DNA of 64,000 nt from Rhizobium johnstonii 3841 (GTDB lineage Bacteria > Pseudomonadota > Alphaproteobacteria > Rhizobiales > Rhizobiaceae). How positions within the stretch are numbered: position 1 is the first letter of the stretch; each line of letters starts with the position of its first letter. The stretch covers positions 372,001 to 436,000 of the forward strand of contig NC_008378.1 of the NCBI RefSeq assembly GCF_000009265.1. Direction: 5' to 3'. This document shows positions 9,208 to 18,093 of the stretch, piece after piece. The notes below the pieces were generated by a model that did no database searches, was not told where the DNA came from, and saw only the letters and a program-made list of their open reading frames with translations. The position numbers and the translations under genes are program-made.

Positions 9208-10137
9208 ATGAGCCCCATTGCCATCGAGGCTGACAGCCCGCCTCAAAGCAGAACGTTCATGCGCCGTTTCGCCGGTGCGCCCCTGCCCTGGATTATGCCC
9301 GTGATCGTCGTCATCGGCATCTTCTACCTTTACCCCGTCATCGACGTTTTCAGGCTTTCATTCACCAATGCCACGCTGATCGGCGACAATCAGGATTATA
9401 CGCTGGGGTCGATCACCAATGCGTTGAGCTCGCCGCAGCTACCCGACATTTTATGGGCGACCCTGATCTTTGTCGGCGGCAGCGTTATCGGTCAGCAGAT
9501 TTTAGGCCTTGCGGTCGCCGTCGTGGTTATCCGCGGCGAAAAGCGCGGCCTGTTCGGCACCACCATTTTGAGGACGACGGCGCTGGTTGCCTGGGTTGTC
9601 CCCGGAATTGCCGGCGGCATCATCTGGCAGATGCTCTTTTCCGAAGCGCCTTATGGTGCGTTGAACAGCATTCTGAGGCTAATGCACATGCCTGTTGTCG
9701 CCTGGCTCTCGGATCCTGCTATTGCGCCGTGGTCTACCCTCATCTCCAACATATGGCGCGGCACGGCATTTTCGATGGTCGTCATGTATGCGGCGCTGAA
9801 GTCGATCGATCCCTCGCTCTATGAAGCGGCGGAGGTCGACGGCGCGACGGCATCGCAGCAGTTTTTCTTCGTCACGCTTCCGCAGCTGCGCGCGGCAATC
9901 CTCGTCAACATGATCCTCATTACGATCCAGACGGTGAATACCTTCGATGCGATCATCACGCTGACGGGCGGCGGTCCGGGGCGTGCGACCGAGGTCATCT
10001 CGCTCTACGTCTTCAATATCGTCTTTAGAAACTACGACCTGTCCGGCGGCAGCGTGCTCTCCGTGCTCATGCTGATCATCAGCCTCGGGCTTGCCTTTAT
10101 CTATGCGTCGTTCCTGCCGAAGGAGGAAGAGCAATGA
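9208..10137 (+). CDS. sugar ABC transporter permease (MalF-like)
   Basis: A 309-residue inner-membrane protein with about six hydrophobic segments. The permease EAA loop is seen as EAAEVDGATASQQFFFVTLPQL near residue 205. ATG at 9208 is chosen because the protein then begins with a normal cytoplasmic N-terminus before the first membrane segment (PWIMPVIVVIG); the upstream in-frame extension overlaps the binding-protein gene. Only a weak AGAGAAG ribosome site is present. It overlaps the next permease by four bases (ATGA), implying translational coupling. Confidence 0.9.
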   Translation: MSPIAIEADSPPQSRTFMRRFAGAPLPWIMPVIVVIGIFYLYPVIDVFRLSFTNATLIGDNQDYTLGSITNALSSPQLPDILWATLIFVGGSVIGQQILGLAVAVVVIRGEKRGLFGTTILRTTALVAWVVPGIAGGIIWQMLFSEAPYGALNSILRLMHMPVVAWLSDPAIAPWSTLISNIWRGTAFSMVVMYAALKSIDPSLYEAAEVDGATASQQFFFVTLPQLRAAILVNMILITIQTVNTFDAIITLTGGGPGRATEVISLYVFNIVFRNYDLSGGSVLSVLMLIISLGLAFIYASFLPKEEEQ

Positions 10138-10976
10138 GCGGACGGACCGGAACGCGGCTCGGCGATGCCATGAGCTATCTGTTCATGCTGGTAATGTTCG
10201 TATTCTTCGCCGGCCCCCTCACCTATCTCCTGTCGATGGCGATGCGTGACAAGCGCGAGATCTATCGCGGCGCCGCGCGATATATTCCAAACAATCCCAC
10301 CATCGACAATTTCATCACCGTTTTGAACAACAGCTATTTTCCGATCTATCTCTGGAACGGCCTCAAGCTTGCCGCCCTGAGCGGACTGGGCGTCCTGATC
10401 GTCGCACTGCCCGCGGCATATGCCTTTTCCCGCTTTCAGTTCCGGGGCAAGGGCCTGTCGATGATGGGGCTGCTGCTCTTCCAGATGATCTCGCCGCTTG
10501 TCATCATGGTGCCGCTCTACCGCTACATGAACCGCCTCGGCCTGCTGGATACGCATTTTGCCGTCGTCATGGTCTATATCGCACTTGGCGTTCCGCTGGC
10601 GACCTGGCTTCTGAAGAGCTCGGTCGACGGCATCCCGCGCAGCCTCGACGAAGCGGCGATGATCGATGGCTGCAATCGATTTTCGGTCTTCTGGCGCATC
10701 ATTCTGCCACTATCGGCGCCGGGCATCGCCTCCGTCTTCATCATCACGGTGATTGCCGGCTGGTCGCAATTTCTGGTGCCTTTTCTGTTGCTCACGAAAA
10801 ATGATCTGATGCCGATCGGCGTCGGGATCTTTAACTTCCGCGGCATGCAAACCGACTCGTCCATTCAGCTGCTTGCCGCCGCCTGCCTGATCGCGGTCGT
10901 TCCGGCGATCGTCGCCTTCCTGTCGCTCCAGCGGCTGATCCTCGGTGCGATGACCAGCGGCGCGGTCAAGGGATGA
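10134..10976 (+). CDS. sugar ABC transporter permease (MalG-like)
   Basis: A 280-residue inner-membrane protein with six predicted membrane segments and the EAA loop (DEAAMIDGCNRFSVFWRIILP) near residue 175. It ends with the ...AMTSGAVKG tail typical of MalG-class permeases. It begins inside the stop of the upstream permease (ATGA overlap), and its own stop overlaps a possible ATG of the following ROK gene. Together with 9208 it forms the membrane channel of the importer. Confidence 0.92.
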   Translation: MSGRTGTRLGDAMSYLFMLVMFVFFAGPLTYLLSMAMRDKREIYRGAARYIPNNPTIDNFITVLNNSYFPIYLWNGLKLAALSGLGVLIVALPAAYAFSRFQFRGKGLSMMGLLLFQMISPLVIMVPLYRYMNRLGLLDTHFAVVMVYIALGVPLATWLLKSSVDGIPRSLDEAAMIDGCNRFSVFWRIILPLSAPGIASVFIITVIAGWSQFLVPFLLLTKNDLMPIGVGIFNFRGMQTDSSIQLLAAACLIAVVPAIVAFLSLQRLILGAMTSGAVKG

Positions 10977-11014
10977 GGAGCGGTTCAAGCTATGCGCAAG
11001 GAAGGATTTCAAGC

Positions 11015-12253
11015 ATGAACCAGACACTCGGCGCCAGACTGTCCCCGGATCTGACCGGCGCCAATGTCGAAGATGCAGGTGAGCACAATAGGGCCGTCGT
11101 CCTGCGCTGCATTCATCGCCAGGCGCCGATTTCGCGCGCTGAAATTGCCAGGCGGACGGGTTTTACCAAACCGGCAATCGCCCGGATCGTCGATCGCCTG
11201 CTGGACGAGGGGCTGATCATGGAAGCCCGCCGGCGGCATGGGTTGAGAGGCCAGCCGGCAATCGAACTCGAAATCAATCCGGATGCCTGCTTTGCCATCG
11301 GCATCAACATCGATCGCGACCATCTGACGATCCTGGCCGTCGATGCCGTCGGCAATGTCCGCGCCCGCGTGCACCATGAGAAACGCTTCATCCTGCCGGC
11401 GGAATTCCTGCAGCTCACGGCCGATGCGATTTCGCATTTCCAACGCAGCCGGCTCATCGACGACGCGCGCCTCGCCGGTATCGGTCTGGCGATGCCGGAT
11501 TGGCTTGGCGAGATTTCGCTCCTCGGCAAGCCCGAGGCTTATCAGGAATGGACGGCATTCGATGTGCGCGCCGCACTGGAGAACCTGACGCAGCATCCCG
11601 TCTTCATCGAAAACGAAGCCAATGCCGCAGCCCTTGCCGAACTCGATTATGGACTGGGTGCTGAAAGCAGCAGCTTCTTCTACATCGCCATCAACCCATG
11701 CCCGGGCGGCGGCCTCGTGCTCGACGGCAACGGTCATCGTGGCGCCATGGGCCTCAGCGGCGAAATCGGCTGGCTGCCGATCGCCGACGGCCGGGACGGG
11801 ACGGCCCATAAGGTCCAGCTTCTCGGCGAGATATTCTCGCTGTTCTTCCTCTATGATTTCCTTGCGCAACACGGCGTCGAGGTGAGTGTTCCCCACGATC
11901 TCCTGACGCTGGATGCGCATGGCAGGCGCCTCGTTTCGCAGTGGCTGAAGGAAATGAGCGCGCATCTGGCCGTCGCCGTCAAGCATATTGGCATGGTCGT
12001 CGACCCCGACGCCGTCCTCGTCGGCGGCCGATTGCCGATCCGCATCGTCGACGAATTGCTGCGCTATGTGCACGAGCATCTCGATGCCGAGGACACCAAC
12101 CTTCCCTCGCTTCATCGCGCCTCGCTCGGAGAGGATGCCTCGGCCATGGGGGCGGCGGTTATGCCGATGGCAGCAGCCCTCATGCTCGCATCGGCCGACG
12201 CGGCTCAACGCACACGTTCGCCACTCAAGAACATGGATCGCCTGAACAGTTGA
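11015..12253 (+). CDS. second ROK family transcriptional regulator
   Basis: About 412 residues. The N-terminal helix-turn-helix is seen as APISRAEIARRTGFTKPAIAR. The ROK kinase-like domain contains NPCPGGGLVLDG and GEIGWLPI, near the usual ROK signature. ATG at 11015 has GGAAGG about ten bases upstream; an alternative ATG at 10973 overlaps the permease stop by four bases. It lies inside the importer operon and shares fold and neighbourhood with the ROK gene at 5252, so this locus has two repressors that could respond to different sugars or form a feedback pair. Confidence 0.85.
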   Translation: MNQTLGARLSPDLTGANVEDAGEHNRAVVLRCIHRQAPISRAEIARRTGFTKPAIARIVDRLLDEGLIMEARRRHGLRGQPAIELEINPDACFAIGINIDRDHLTILAVDAVGNVRARVHHEKRFILPAEFLQLTADAISHFQRSRLIDDARLAGIGLAMPDWLGEISLLGKPEAYQEWTAFDVRAALENLTQHPVFIENEANAAALAELDYGLGAESSSFFYIAINPCPGGGLVLDGNGHRGAMGLSGEIGWLPIADGRDGTAHKVQLLGEIFSLFFLYDFLAQHGVEVSVPHDLLTLDAHGRRLVSQWLKEMSAHLAVAVKHIGMVVDPDAVLVGGRLPIRIVDELLRYVHEHLDAEDTNLPSLHRASLGEDASAMGAAVMPMAAALMLASADAAQRTRSPLKNMDRLNS

Positions 12254-12272
12254 AACGGCTGGCAAGGCCCAC

Positions 12273-12330
12273 GGATTTTGGTGAAGAACGGGATTTTGGT
12301 GAAGATCGGAGGATTTTGGTGAAGATCGGC
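12273..12330 (+). repeat. three tandem copies of a start-codon segment
   Basis: GGATTTTGGTGAAGA(A/T)CG occurs at 12273-12290, 12291-12310 and 12311-12330, with periods of 18 and 20 bases. Each copy has a GTG followed by AAGA. Only the third copy is preceded by GGAGG, giving the start of the downstream gene at 12319. Confidence 0.85.
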
Positions 12331-13173
12331 TTTTACACTTCGACATTCAACGATCGCCCCCTGGAGGAAGTGGTGGATTTCGCCGCATCGGCCAGGTTCG
12401 ACGCCATCGAGATCGACGTCGGCGGCCATATCAAGACGCCCGATCGAGTGGAGGCCGCCGTCGCGCTCGCGCGCAGCCGCGACCTCTTCGTGTCGTCGAT
12501 CACCTATTTCGGCAACCAGCTCGATGCCGACCGGGCAAAACGAACGGCACTTCGGGAAAGGACCACCGAATTTGCCGGCGCGATCGGGCAAGCGGGCGTC
12601 CCGATCTTCGTGATCTTCCCGGGCCGGGACGACACCGCAAGCGACGAAGCCAATTATGATGACTTCGCCGATTTCGCCAACGGCCTGATCACTGAGACGG
12701 AGCCCTACGGCCTGACGGTTGCAATCGAGAACTGGCCCGGTCCGAAGGACAATTTCATCGGGACGACGCCGAAAGGATGGCAGGAGCTTTTTCAAAGGAT
12801 CGAGAACCCCCGCTTCGGCCTGGAATTCGATCCCTCGCACCTCATTCGCATCGGCGTCGATCCTTATCGGGCGATGGAGGCGGTGAAGGATCGCATCGCC
12901 ATCCTTCATGCCAAGGACACGGCAATCGATCGGGAGAGCCTGCAGGCTGTCGGTTATCACGGCAAGGGCTGGTGGCAATACAAGCTGCCGGGGCTCGGCC
13001 TCATCGATTGGCCGAGGTTTCTGCGCCAGGCCCGCGGGGCCGGCTTCGACGGCACGCTGTCGATCGAACACGAGGATGGCGCCTATGGCTGGCCGGGCAA
13101 GGACTTAGCCGCGCGCAAAGACGGTGAGCGCCTCGGCCTCGATTATTTGAGAAATGTCCTGAGCGGACTTTGA
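12319..13173 (+). CDS. sugar phosphate isomerase/epimerase family protein (xylose isomerase-like TIM barrel)
   Basis: A 284-residue AP-endonuclease-2/xylose-isomerase-like TIM barrel. It starts KIGFYTSTFNDRPLEEVVDF and has barrel metal-ligand motifs such as AIENWPG (Glu), EFDPSHL (Asp/His), ILHAKDT (His) and LSIEHED (Glu). The start is GTG at 12319 with GGAGG six bases upstream; the reading frame is open further back, but that part is antisense to nothing and overlaps the ROK gene in another frame. Members of this family isomerise or epimerise keto-sugars. With the dehydrogenase at 6422 it may form the intracellular conversion route for the imported sugar. Confidence 0.85.
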   Translation: MKIGFYTSTFNDRPLEEVVDFAASARFDAIEIDVGGHIKTPDRVEAAVALARSRDLFVSSITYFGNQLDADRAKRTALRERTTEFAGAIGQAGVPIFVIFPGRDDTASDEANYDDFADFANGLITETEPYGLTVAIENWPGPKDNFIGTTPKGWQELFQRIENPRFGLEFDPSHLIRIGVDPYRAMEAVKDRIAILHAKDTAIDRESLQAVGYHGKGWWQYKLPGLGLIDWPRFLRQARGAGFDGTLSIEHEDGAYGWPGKDLAARKDGERLGLDYLRNVLSGL

Positions 13174-13195
13174 CAGCGATTTCGGGAGGACGGTA

Positions 13196-14257
13196 ATGGC
13201 CCATGTTTCGGTCAACAATGCGCGCAAGGATTACGGCGCGTTCAAAGCCATCAAAGGCGTGTCGGTCGATATCGGTGACGGCGAGTTCGTCGTTCTGGTC
13301 GGTCCCTCGGGCTGCGGCAAATCCACGCTTCTGAGGATGATCGCGGGCCTCGAGGGTATCACCTCAGGGCAGATCCAGATCGGCAAGCATATCGTCAACG
13401 AGCTTGCCCCCAAGGACCGGGACATCGCCATGGTGTTCCAGAATTACGCGCTCTACCCGCATATGACCGTTGCCAAGAACATGGGCTTTTCGCTGCGGCT
13501 GAAACGGATGCCGAGGACGGAGATCGATCAGCGGGTCGGCAACGCCGCGAAGATCCTCGGTCTCGAAAGTCTCCTGGAGAGATATCCCAAGCAACTGTCG
13601 GGCGGCCAGAGACAGCGTGTGGCGATGGGGCGGGCGATCGTGCGCGACCCGGCCGTCTTCCTCTTCGACGAGCCCCTGTCGAACCTCGACGCCAAGCTCA
13701 GAGTGCAGATGCGCTCGGAGATCAAGGAACTGCATCAACGGCTGCAGACGACGACCATCTATGTCACTCACGACCAGATCGAAGCCATGACCATGGCCGA
13801 CAAGATCGTCGTCATGAAGGACGGCCTGATCGAGCAGTCGGGTTCTCCGCTGGAATTGTACGATCGTCCGAACAATCTTTTCGTCGCCGGCTTCATCGGC
13901 TCGCCGGCGATGAATTTCATCAGCGGCAGCATGACGGAAGACGGGTTTCGAACCGCCGACGGCCTGCTCCTGCCGAGCGAGCGCCGTCCGGCAGATGCCG
14001 CCATCTACGGCATTCGTCCTGAACATATCCGGTTGGACCCGGGCGGCATCGAGGTCACGACGGTGGTCGTCGAGCCCACGGGTTCGGAAACGCTGGTCAT
14101 CGTCCGGTTGGGGACGCAGACGCTGACCTGCGTCTTCAGGGAACGGATCAGGGCCGCCCCCGGCGAGGTGCTGAGGATCGCGCCAATCCACGATACCATC
14201 CACCTGTTTGGAAAGGACGAGCAGCGGATCACATCAGGCGAAGCCCCGTTGAACTGA
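13196..14257 (+). CDS. sugar ABC transporter ATP-binding protein (MalK/UgpC-like)
   Basis: A 353-residue ATPase. Walker A is GPSGCGKST near residue 36, the signature [14 protein letters not shown] is near 135, and Walker [12 protein letters not shown] is near 155. A C-terminal TOBE-type regulatory domain follows residue 235. ATG at 13196 is preceded by GGGAGGACGGTA. It is the last gene of the operon and supplies energy to permeases 9208 and 10134. It closely resembles the ATPase at 39811, its counterpart in the second locus. Confidence 0.93.
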   Translation: MAHVSVNNARKDYGAFKAIKGVSVDIGDGEFVVLVGPSGCGKSTLLRMIAGLEGITSGQIQIGKHIVNELAPKDRDIAMVFQNYALYPHMTVAKNMGFSLRLKRMPRTEIDQRVGNAAKILGLESLLERYPKQLSGGQRQRVAMGRAIVRDPAVFLFDEPLSNLDAKLRVQMRSEIKELHQRLQTTTIYVTHDQIEAMTMADKIVVMKDGLIEQSGSPLELYDRPNNLFVAGFIGSPAMNFISGSMTEDGFRTADGLLLPSERRPADAAIYGIRPEHIRLDPGGIEVTTVVVEPTGSETLVIVRLGTQTLTCVFRERIRAAPGEVLRIAPIHDTIHLFGKDEQRITSGEAPLN

Positions 14258-14295
14258 CCCGGCCGATTGCCCCTCCCCTTCGGCCGGCGCCGGCC

Positions 14296-14318
14296 GGGGG
14301 CGCGTTTTCCGCGCCCCC
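14296..14318 (+). terminator. hairpin after the sugar ABC operon
   Basis: GGGGGCGCG (14296-14304) pairs with CGCGCCCCC (14310-14318) around TTTTC. It follows the ATPase stop by about 40 bases. It lacks a clear T tail, so it may act with Rho. Confidence 0.5.
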
Positions 14319-14428
14319 GATGCGGCCAAGCTCATAGAGCGACTCCGTCGCCATTGCCAATGACGGCCGCACGACCAAGACCGCGCAATGACTGCAAGCC
14401 GGATATGAGACGCTGATGTCATCATGCT

Positions 14429-15526
14429 CTAGTCACCTGAATCTGAAGTTCGGTTCATTGTCTTCTGGCAGAAGCGCTTGACCGACGCGAGGATTTGGTC
14501 GGCGGATTTGACCCACTTGTACGGGGTGGGGTTCTCGTTGTGGGTTTCGATGAAGGCGTCGATGTCGGCTTCCAGTTCTGCGGTGGAACGGTGTACGCCG
14601 CGCTGCAACTGCTTTCGCGTTAGCTCTGCAAACCACCGCTCGACCTGATTGATCCAGGATGCCGACGTTGGCGTGAAGTGAACATGCCAGTGTGGGCGGC
14701 GCGCGAGCCAGGCCTTGATTCTCGGCGTCTTGTGGGTCGCATAGTTGTCCATCACCAGATGCACGTCCGGCCCACTGGGCATTTCGGCGTCGATCCGCTT
14801 CAGGAAGTCGAGGAATTCAGTGGCCCGGTGACGCTTGTAGCAATGACCGATCACCGCACCAGTGGCAATGTCGAGCGCGGCGAACAGAGAAGTCGTGCCG
14901 TTGCGGACATAGGTATGGGTGCGCCGTTCGGCGACGCCCGGTGCCATAGGCAGAACCGGCTGCTCGCGATCCAATGCCTGGATTTGCGATTTCTCATCCA
15001 CGCATAGCACGATCGCCCGGTCCGGTGGCGACATATAAAGGCCGACGATGTCCTGCACCTTATCGACGAAGAGCGGATCTGAGGAAAGCTTGAATGTCTC
15101 GGCACGATGCGGCTGCAGGCCAAATGCGGTCCAGATCCGACGGATGGTGGTATGCGAAAGGCCGCTGTCGGCTGCCATCGAACGGATGGACCAGTGCGTG
15201 GCATCCTTGGGAGTGACGTTCAACGTACGCTCGACGACCTGAGCAACCTGGGCATCGGAGACAGTTCGCGGTCGACCGGCACGATATTCATCTGTCAGCC
15301 CTTCAATACCATCCTGTACGAACCTGCGGCGCCACTTGCCAACCGTGTGCTCGTGAACACCCAGGCGTTCGGCAACGTCCTTGCTTTGCAAACCCTGCGC
15401 GCACAGCAAGACCATCCGGCATCGATCCGACAACGAGCGTGCCGCTTTATGCCGGCGCACCTGAGATTCGAGGAAATTTCTGTCCGCGTCGCTCAGAACG
15501 ACGAGGTCCGCCTGCCTGCCAACCAT
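14429..15526 (-). CDS. IS630 family transposase
   Basis: A 365-residue transposase. The N-terminal helix-turn-helix domain ([22 protein letters not shown] near 50-75) is followed by a DDE domain: [11 protein letters not shown] (first Asp), [11 protein letters not shown] (second Asp) and [13 protein letters not shown] (Glu). All three catalytic acidic residues appear present, so it may be active. The last codon inside the element is GAC; the stop TAG is made of the duplicated target TA plus the next host base. Start is ATG at 15526. Confidence 0.92.
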   Translation of the reverse strand: MVGRQADLVVLSDADRNFLESQVRRHKAARSLSDRCRMVLLCAQGLQSKDVAERLGVHEHTVGKWRRRFVQDGIEGLTDEYRAGRPRTVSDAQVAQVVERTLNVTPKDATHWSIRSMAADSGLSHTTIRRIWTAFGLQPHRAETFKLSSDPLFVDKVQDIVGLYMSPPDRAIVLCVDEKSQIQALDREQPVLPMAPGVAERRTHTYVRNGTTSLFAALDIATGAVIGHCYKRHRATEFLDFLKRIDAEMPSGPDVHLVMDNYATHKTPRIKAWLARRPHWHVHFTPTSASWINQVERWFAELTRKQLQRGVHRSTAELEADIDAFIETHNENPTPYKWVKSADQILASVKRFCQKTMNRTSDSGD

Positions 15527-15591
15527 CGATCAAACTCCTGCTCTTGTGACAGAAGCCGAACAAAATGAAGCTTACTTTGGTTCCAGGTGAC
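14432..15591 (-). mobile_element. IS630-family insertion sequence
   Basis: A 1160-bp element with imperfect terminal inverted repeats of about 30 bp, both starting GTCACCTG, directly flanked by TA on each side (14430-14431 and 15592-15593), as expected for IS630/Tc1-mariner targets. It carries one transposase. It sits between the importer operon and the ProQ/FinO gene. The left flank is half of a rhizobial intergenic repeat ending ATCATGCTC. Confidence 0.88.
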
Positions 15592-16066
15592 TAGCTGGCG
15601 GCGTTCCTTTTTTGCCGAGGAGAGCTGCGCGGATCTGTTCGCTTTTGCTCAACAGGGGAGCGAGGACCGGTGCTGTCTGCTCGGGCGCGTCTGTCTTACC
15701 GGTGGTCTGCTTGAGGCTCAGGAAGCGTTTTTGCGCGACCAGCCGGTCTTCGGACGACAGTGGTTCGACAGGTTCACCGTCAAGACTATGGCGCATGGAA
15801 TCGGGTTGGGCGCTGGCGAAATAGTAGCGCCGGCAGTGGACATAGGCCGCGGTCGCTCGCCTGAGCGTGGTGACGCCGGCATCGGGCTTTAGGAGCGGGC
15901 GGAGTTCGTTGAAAAGGCCGACGGCAAACGGAAGGACAGGATCTCCCGCCTTGGCCGGAAGGACGCCGACCGGCCGCATCAACAGCACATTGATCGCGTT
16001 TGCCTTCTCCACGTCGAGCTCGGTTGCCGCAATCGGTCCGCGGCTGATCTTCCAGGGCTTGTCCAT
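15572..16066 (-). CDS. ProQ/FinO family RNA-binding protein, tail altered by IS630
   Basis: A 164-residue protein with a ProQ/FinO-like core (about 15-125): KANAINVLLMRPVGVLPAKAG, then the LRRATAAYVHCRRYY helix-rich segment typical of this RNA chaperone family. ATG at 16066 is chosen for GGAGG just upstream; the in-frame extension to 16156 looks non-coding. The IS630 insertion lies two codons before the original end. Removing the element and one TA gives ...TPPARA and a stop; now it reads ...TPPASHLEPK into the element. The core is untouched, so function is probably kept. Confidence 0.75.
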   Translation of the reverse strand: MDKPWKISRGPIAATELDVEKANAINVLLMRPVGVLPAKAGDPVLPFAVGLFNELRPLLKPDAGVTTLRRATAAYVHCRRYYFASAQPDSMRHSLDGEPVEPLSSEDRLVAQKRFLSLKQTTGKTDAPEQTAPVLAPLLSKSEQIRAALLGKKGTPPASHLEPK

Positions 16067-16342
16067 GCGTCCTCCATGTAACGTCCATAGCGATCGACTG
16101 TGATGGTATCTTGACGGACAGGGCGAGTAACGGAAGTCGCACATCGTCGGTTCCACCGCAAGCAGGTGAGACGCGGAACAGGAGCCAAGTGACGAAAATC
16201 CGTTCCCCGGGCCTGATATGGTCCGGTGTCATCGGCTGGCGTTTCATCTAATCGTCTTTATCGAGGAATATGCATTGACCTGCCGCATCGATTACACTTC
16301 TTATCCGCGCCCAAGATGGAGTGACCGGCCAGGGGAGGATAT
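16067..16342. other. intergenic region upstream of ProQ/FinO gene and panC
   Basis: A 276-bp divergent gap. It must hold the promoters of both genes, but no clear consensus pair, repeat or riboswitch was recognised. AGGGGAGG at 16332-16339 is the panC ribosome site. Confidence 0.4.
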
Positions 16343-17254
16343 ATGCGGGTTTTCTCGAGCATTGACGAGCTGCGCCACACGCTCGACGCGCTGAGGCGGC
16401 AGGGGCGAACCGTCGGCCTCGTTCCGACGATGGGTTATCTCCATGCCGGTCATATGGAGCTCGTCTCGCGCGCTCGCGCCGAGAACGACATCGTCGTCGT
16501 CTCGATTTTCGTCAATCCGCTGCAGTTCGGCCCGGCGGAAGATCTCAGCAAATATCCGCGCGATCTGGAACGCGATGCCGCCATGCTGAGGCAAGCCGGC
16601 GTCAATTTCCTTTTTTCGCCTGGTGTCGAGGACATGTATTCCCGCCCGATGTTGACCGTCGTCGACGTTCCAGATCTCGGGCGCGAACTCGAAGGGGCGG
16701 TACGGCCTGGGCATTTCGCCGGCGTCGCCACTGTCGTCTGCAAGCTTTTCAACATCGTGCAGCCGCAGACCGCCTATTTTGGAGCGAAGGATTACCAGCA
16801 GGTCGTCATCATCAAGCGCATGGTGGACGATCTGGCCTTGCCGGTGCGCCTGATATCGGTGCCGACCGTCAGGGATAGCGACGGCCTCGCATTGTCGTCG
16901 CGCAACGTCTATCTCAGCGAGGCGGAGCGGCGTGCCGCGGTGATCGTCCCTCAGACCCTTGACGAGGCCGAGCGCCTGGTCGCCGACGGCCTGACCGATC
17001 CGGTGGAACTAGAGGCACGGCTCACGGCATTTCTTAGTCGCGAGCCTCTGGCAAAGCCCGAGGTCGTCGCCGTCAGAGATGCCGCAACGCTGCAGCCAGT
17101 CACGTCGATCGCAGACCCTGTCGTCGTGGCGCTCTTCGTTCGGGTCGGCTCGACACGGCTTCTCGACAACAGGGTCGTTGGGAGCAACCGGTTTGTCGGG
17201 AACAACAGGGTTGCCGGCGGGCAGAGCTTGCCGGGAAAGGGAGTGACCAGATGA
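16343..17254 (+). CDS. panC: pantoate--beta-alanine ligase
   Basis: A 303-residue pantothenate synthetase that joins pantoate and beta-alanine using ATP, the last step of vitamin B5 synthesis. [10 protein letters not shown] near residue 30 is the HxGH-type ATP site, followed by the central YFGAKDYQQ and SSRNVYLS (KMSKS-like) motifs. GGGGAGG upstream supports the start. The C-terminal tail is unusual: three six-residue repeats of the form N-R-(V/F)-(V/A)-G-x (residues 276-293) extend it beyond the about 283 residues of E. coli PanC. It overlaps panB by four bases. In R. etli CFN42 panCB is plasmid-borne on p42f (known). Confidence 0.96.
17168..17221 (+). repeat. three 18-bp in-frame repeats at the panC 3' end
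   Basis: Units at 17168-17185, 17186-17203 and 17204-17221 each begin AAC(A/C)GG and encode N-R-(V/F)-(V/A)-G-x. They diverge from each other at several bases, so the expansion is not very recent. Confidence 0.7.
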
Positions 17255-18072
17255 GCGCGGCCGGAATTCAGAAGCGCATTACGCCAGCGCGCATCTCAGC
17301 CATGAAGGGCGGCAAGCCGATCGTCTGCCTGACCGCCTATACGACGCCGATGGCGCGGCTGCTCGATGAGCATTGCGACCTCCTGCTGGTCGGGGATTCG
17401 CTCGGCATGGTGCTCTACGGTATGGAGACCACCATCGGCGTCACGCTCGATATGATGATCGCACACGGCAAGGCGGTGATGCGCGGCGTCGGTAAGGCCT
17501 GCGTCGTCGTCGACATGCCGTTCGGCAGTTATCAGGAATCGAAGGAGATTGCCTTCCGCAATGCTGTCCGCATCCTGCAGGAAACCGGCTGCGATGCCGT
17601 AAAGCTGGAGGGCGGCGAGGAGATGGCCGAGACCATCGCCTTTCTGACGAAGCGGGGGATTCCGGTTATGGGCCATATCGGCCTGATGCCGCAGCAGGTC
17701 CAAACCGCAGGCGGTTATCGATCTGTCGGCCATTCCGAACACGAGACGTCGAAGATCCGCCGCGATGCCCACGCCGTTGGCGGCTCGGGCGCCTTTGCCG
17801 TCGTCATCGAGGGCACGGTGGAGCCGCTCGCCCGGGAGGTGACGTCCGCCGTGCACGTCCCGACCATCGGCATCGGCGCTTCTTCCGCCTGCGACGGTCA
17901 GGTTCTGGTTTCCGACGACATTCTGGGCCTCTTCAACGATTTCACCCCGCGCTTCGTGAAGCGCTACGACGAACTCGGCAAGAGGATTTCAGCCGCCGCT
18001 GCCGCTTATGCCGACGAGGTCCGATCGCGACAGTTTCCGGCAGCGGAGCATACGTTCAAACGGCGATCTTGA
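17251..18072 (+). CDS. panB: 3-methyl-2-oxobutanoate hydroxymethyltransferase
   Basis: A 273-residue ketopantoate hydroxymethyltransferase that makes ketopantoate from 2-oxoisovalerate using methylene-tetrahydrofolate, the first committed step of pantothenate synthesis. Metal and substrate motifs are [13 protein letters not shown] near residue 45, [11 protein letters not shown] near 85, VKLEGGEEM near 115 and MGHIGLMPQ near 137. It is translationally coupled to panC through an ATGA overlap. No panD is nearby. Confidence 0.97.
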
Positions 18073-18093
18073 GGCGAGGCCATATCAGATCCA

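Noticed and set aside
12273..12330. A CRISPR-like array
   Set aside because: The three units are directly adjacent without spacers and contain the start codon of a gene.
11009..12346. A 445-codon minus-strand frame opposite the second ROK gene
   Set aside because: Shadow of a gene with a clear helix-turn-helix and ROK domain.
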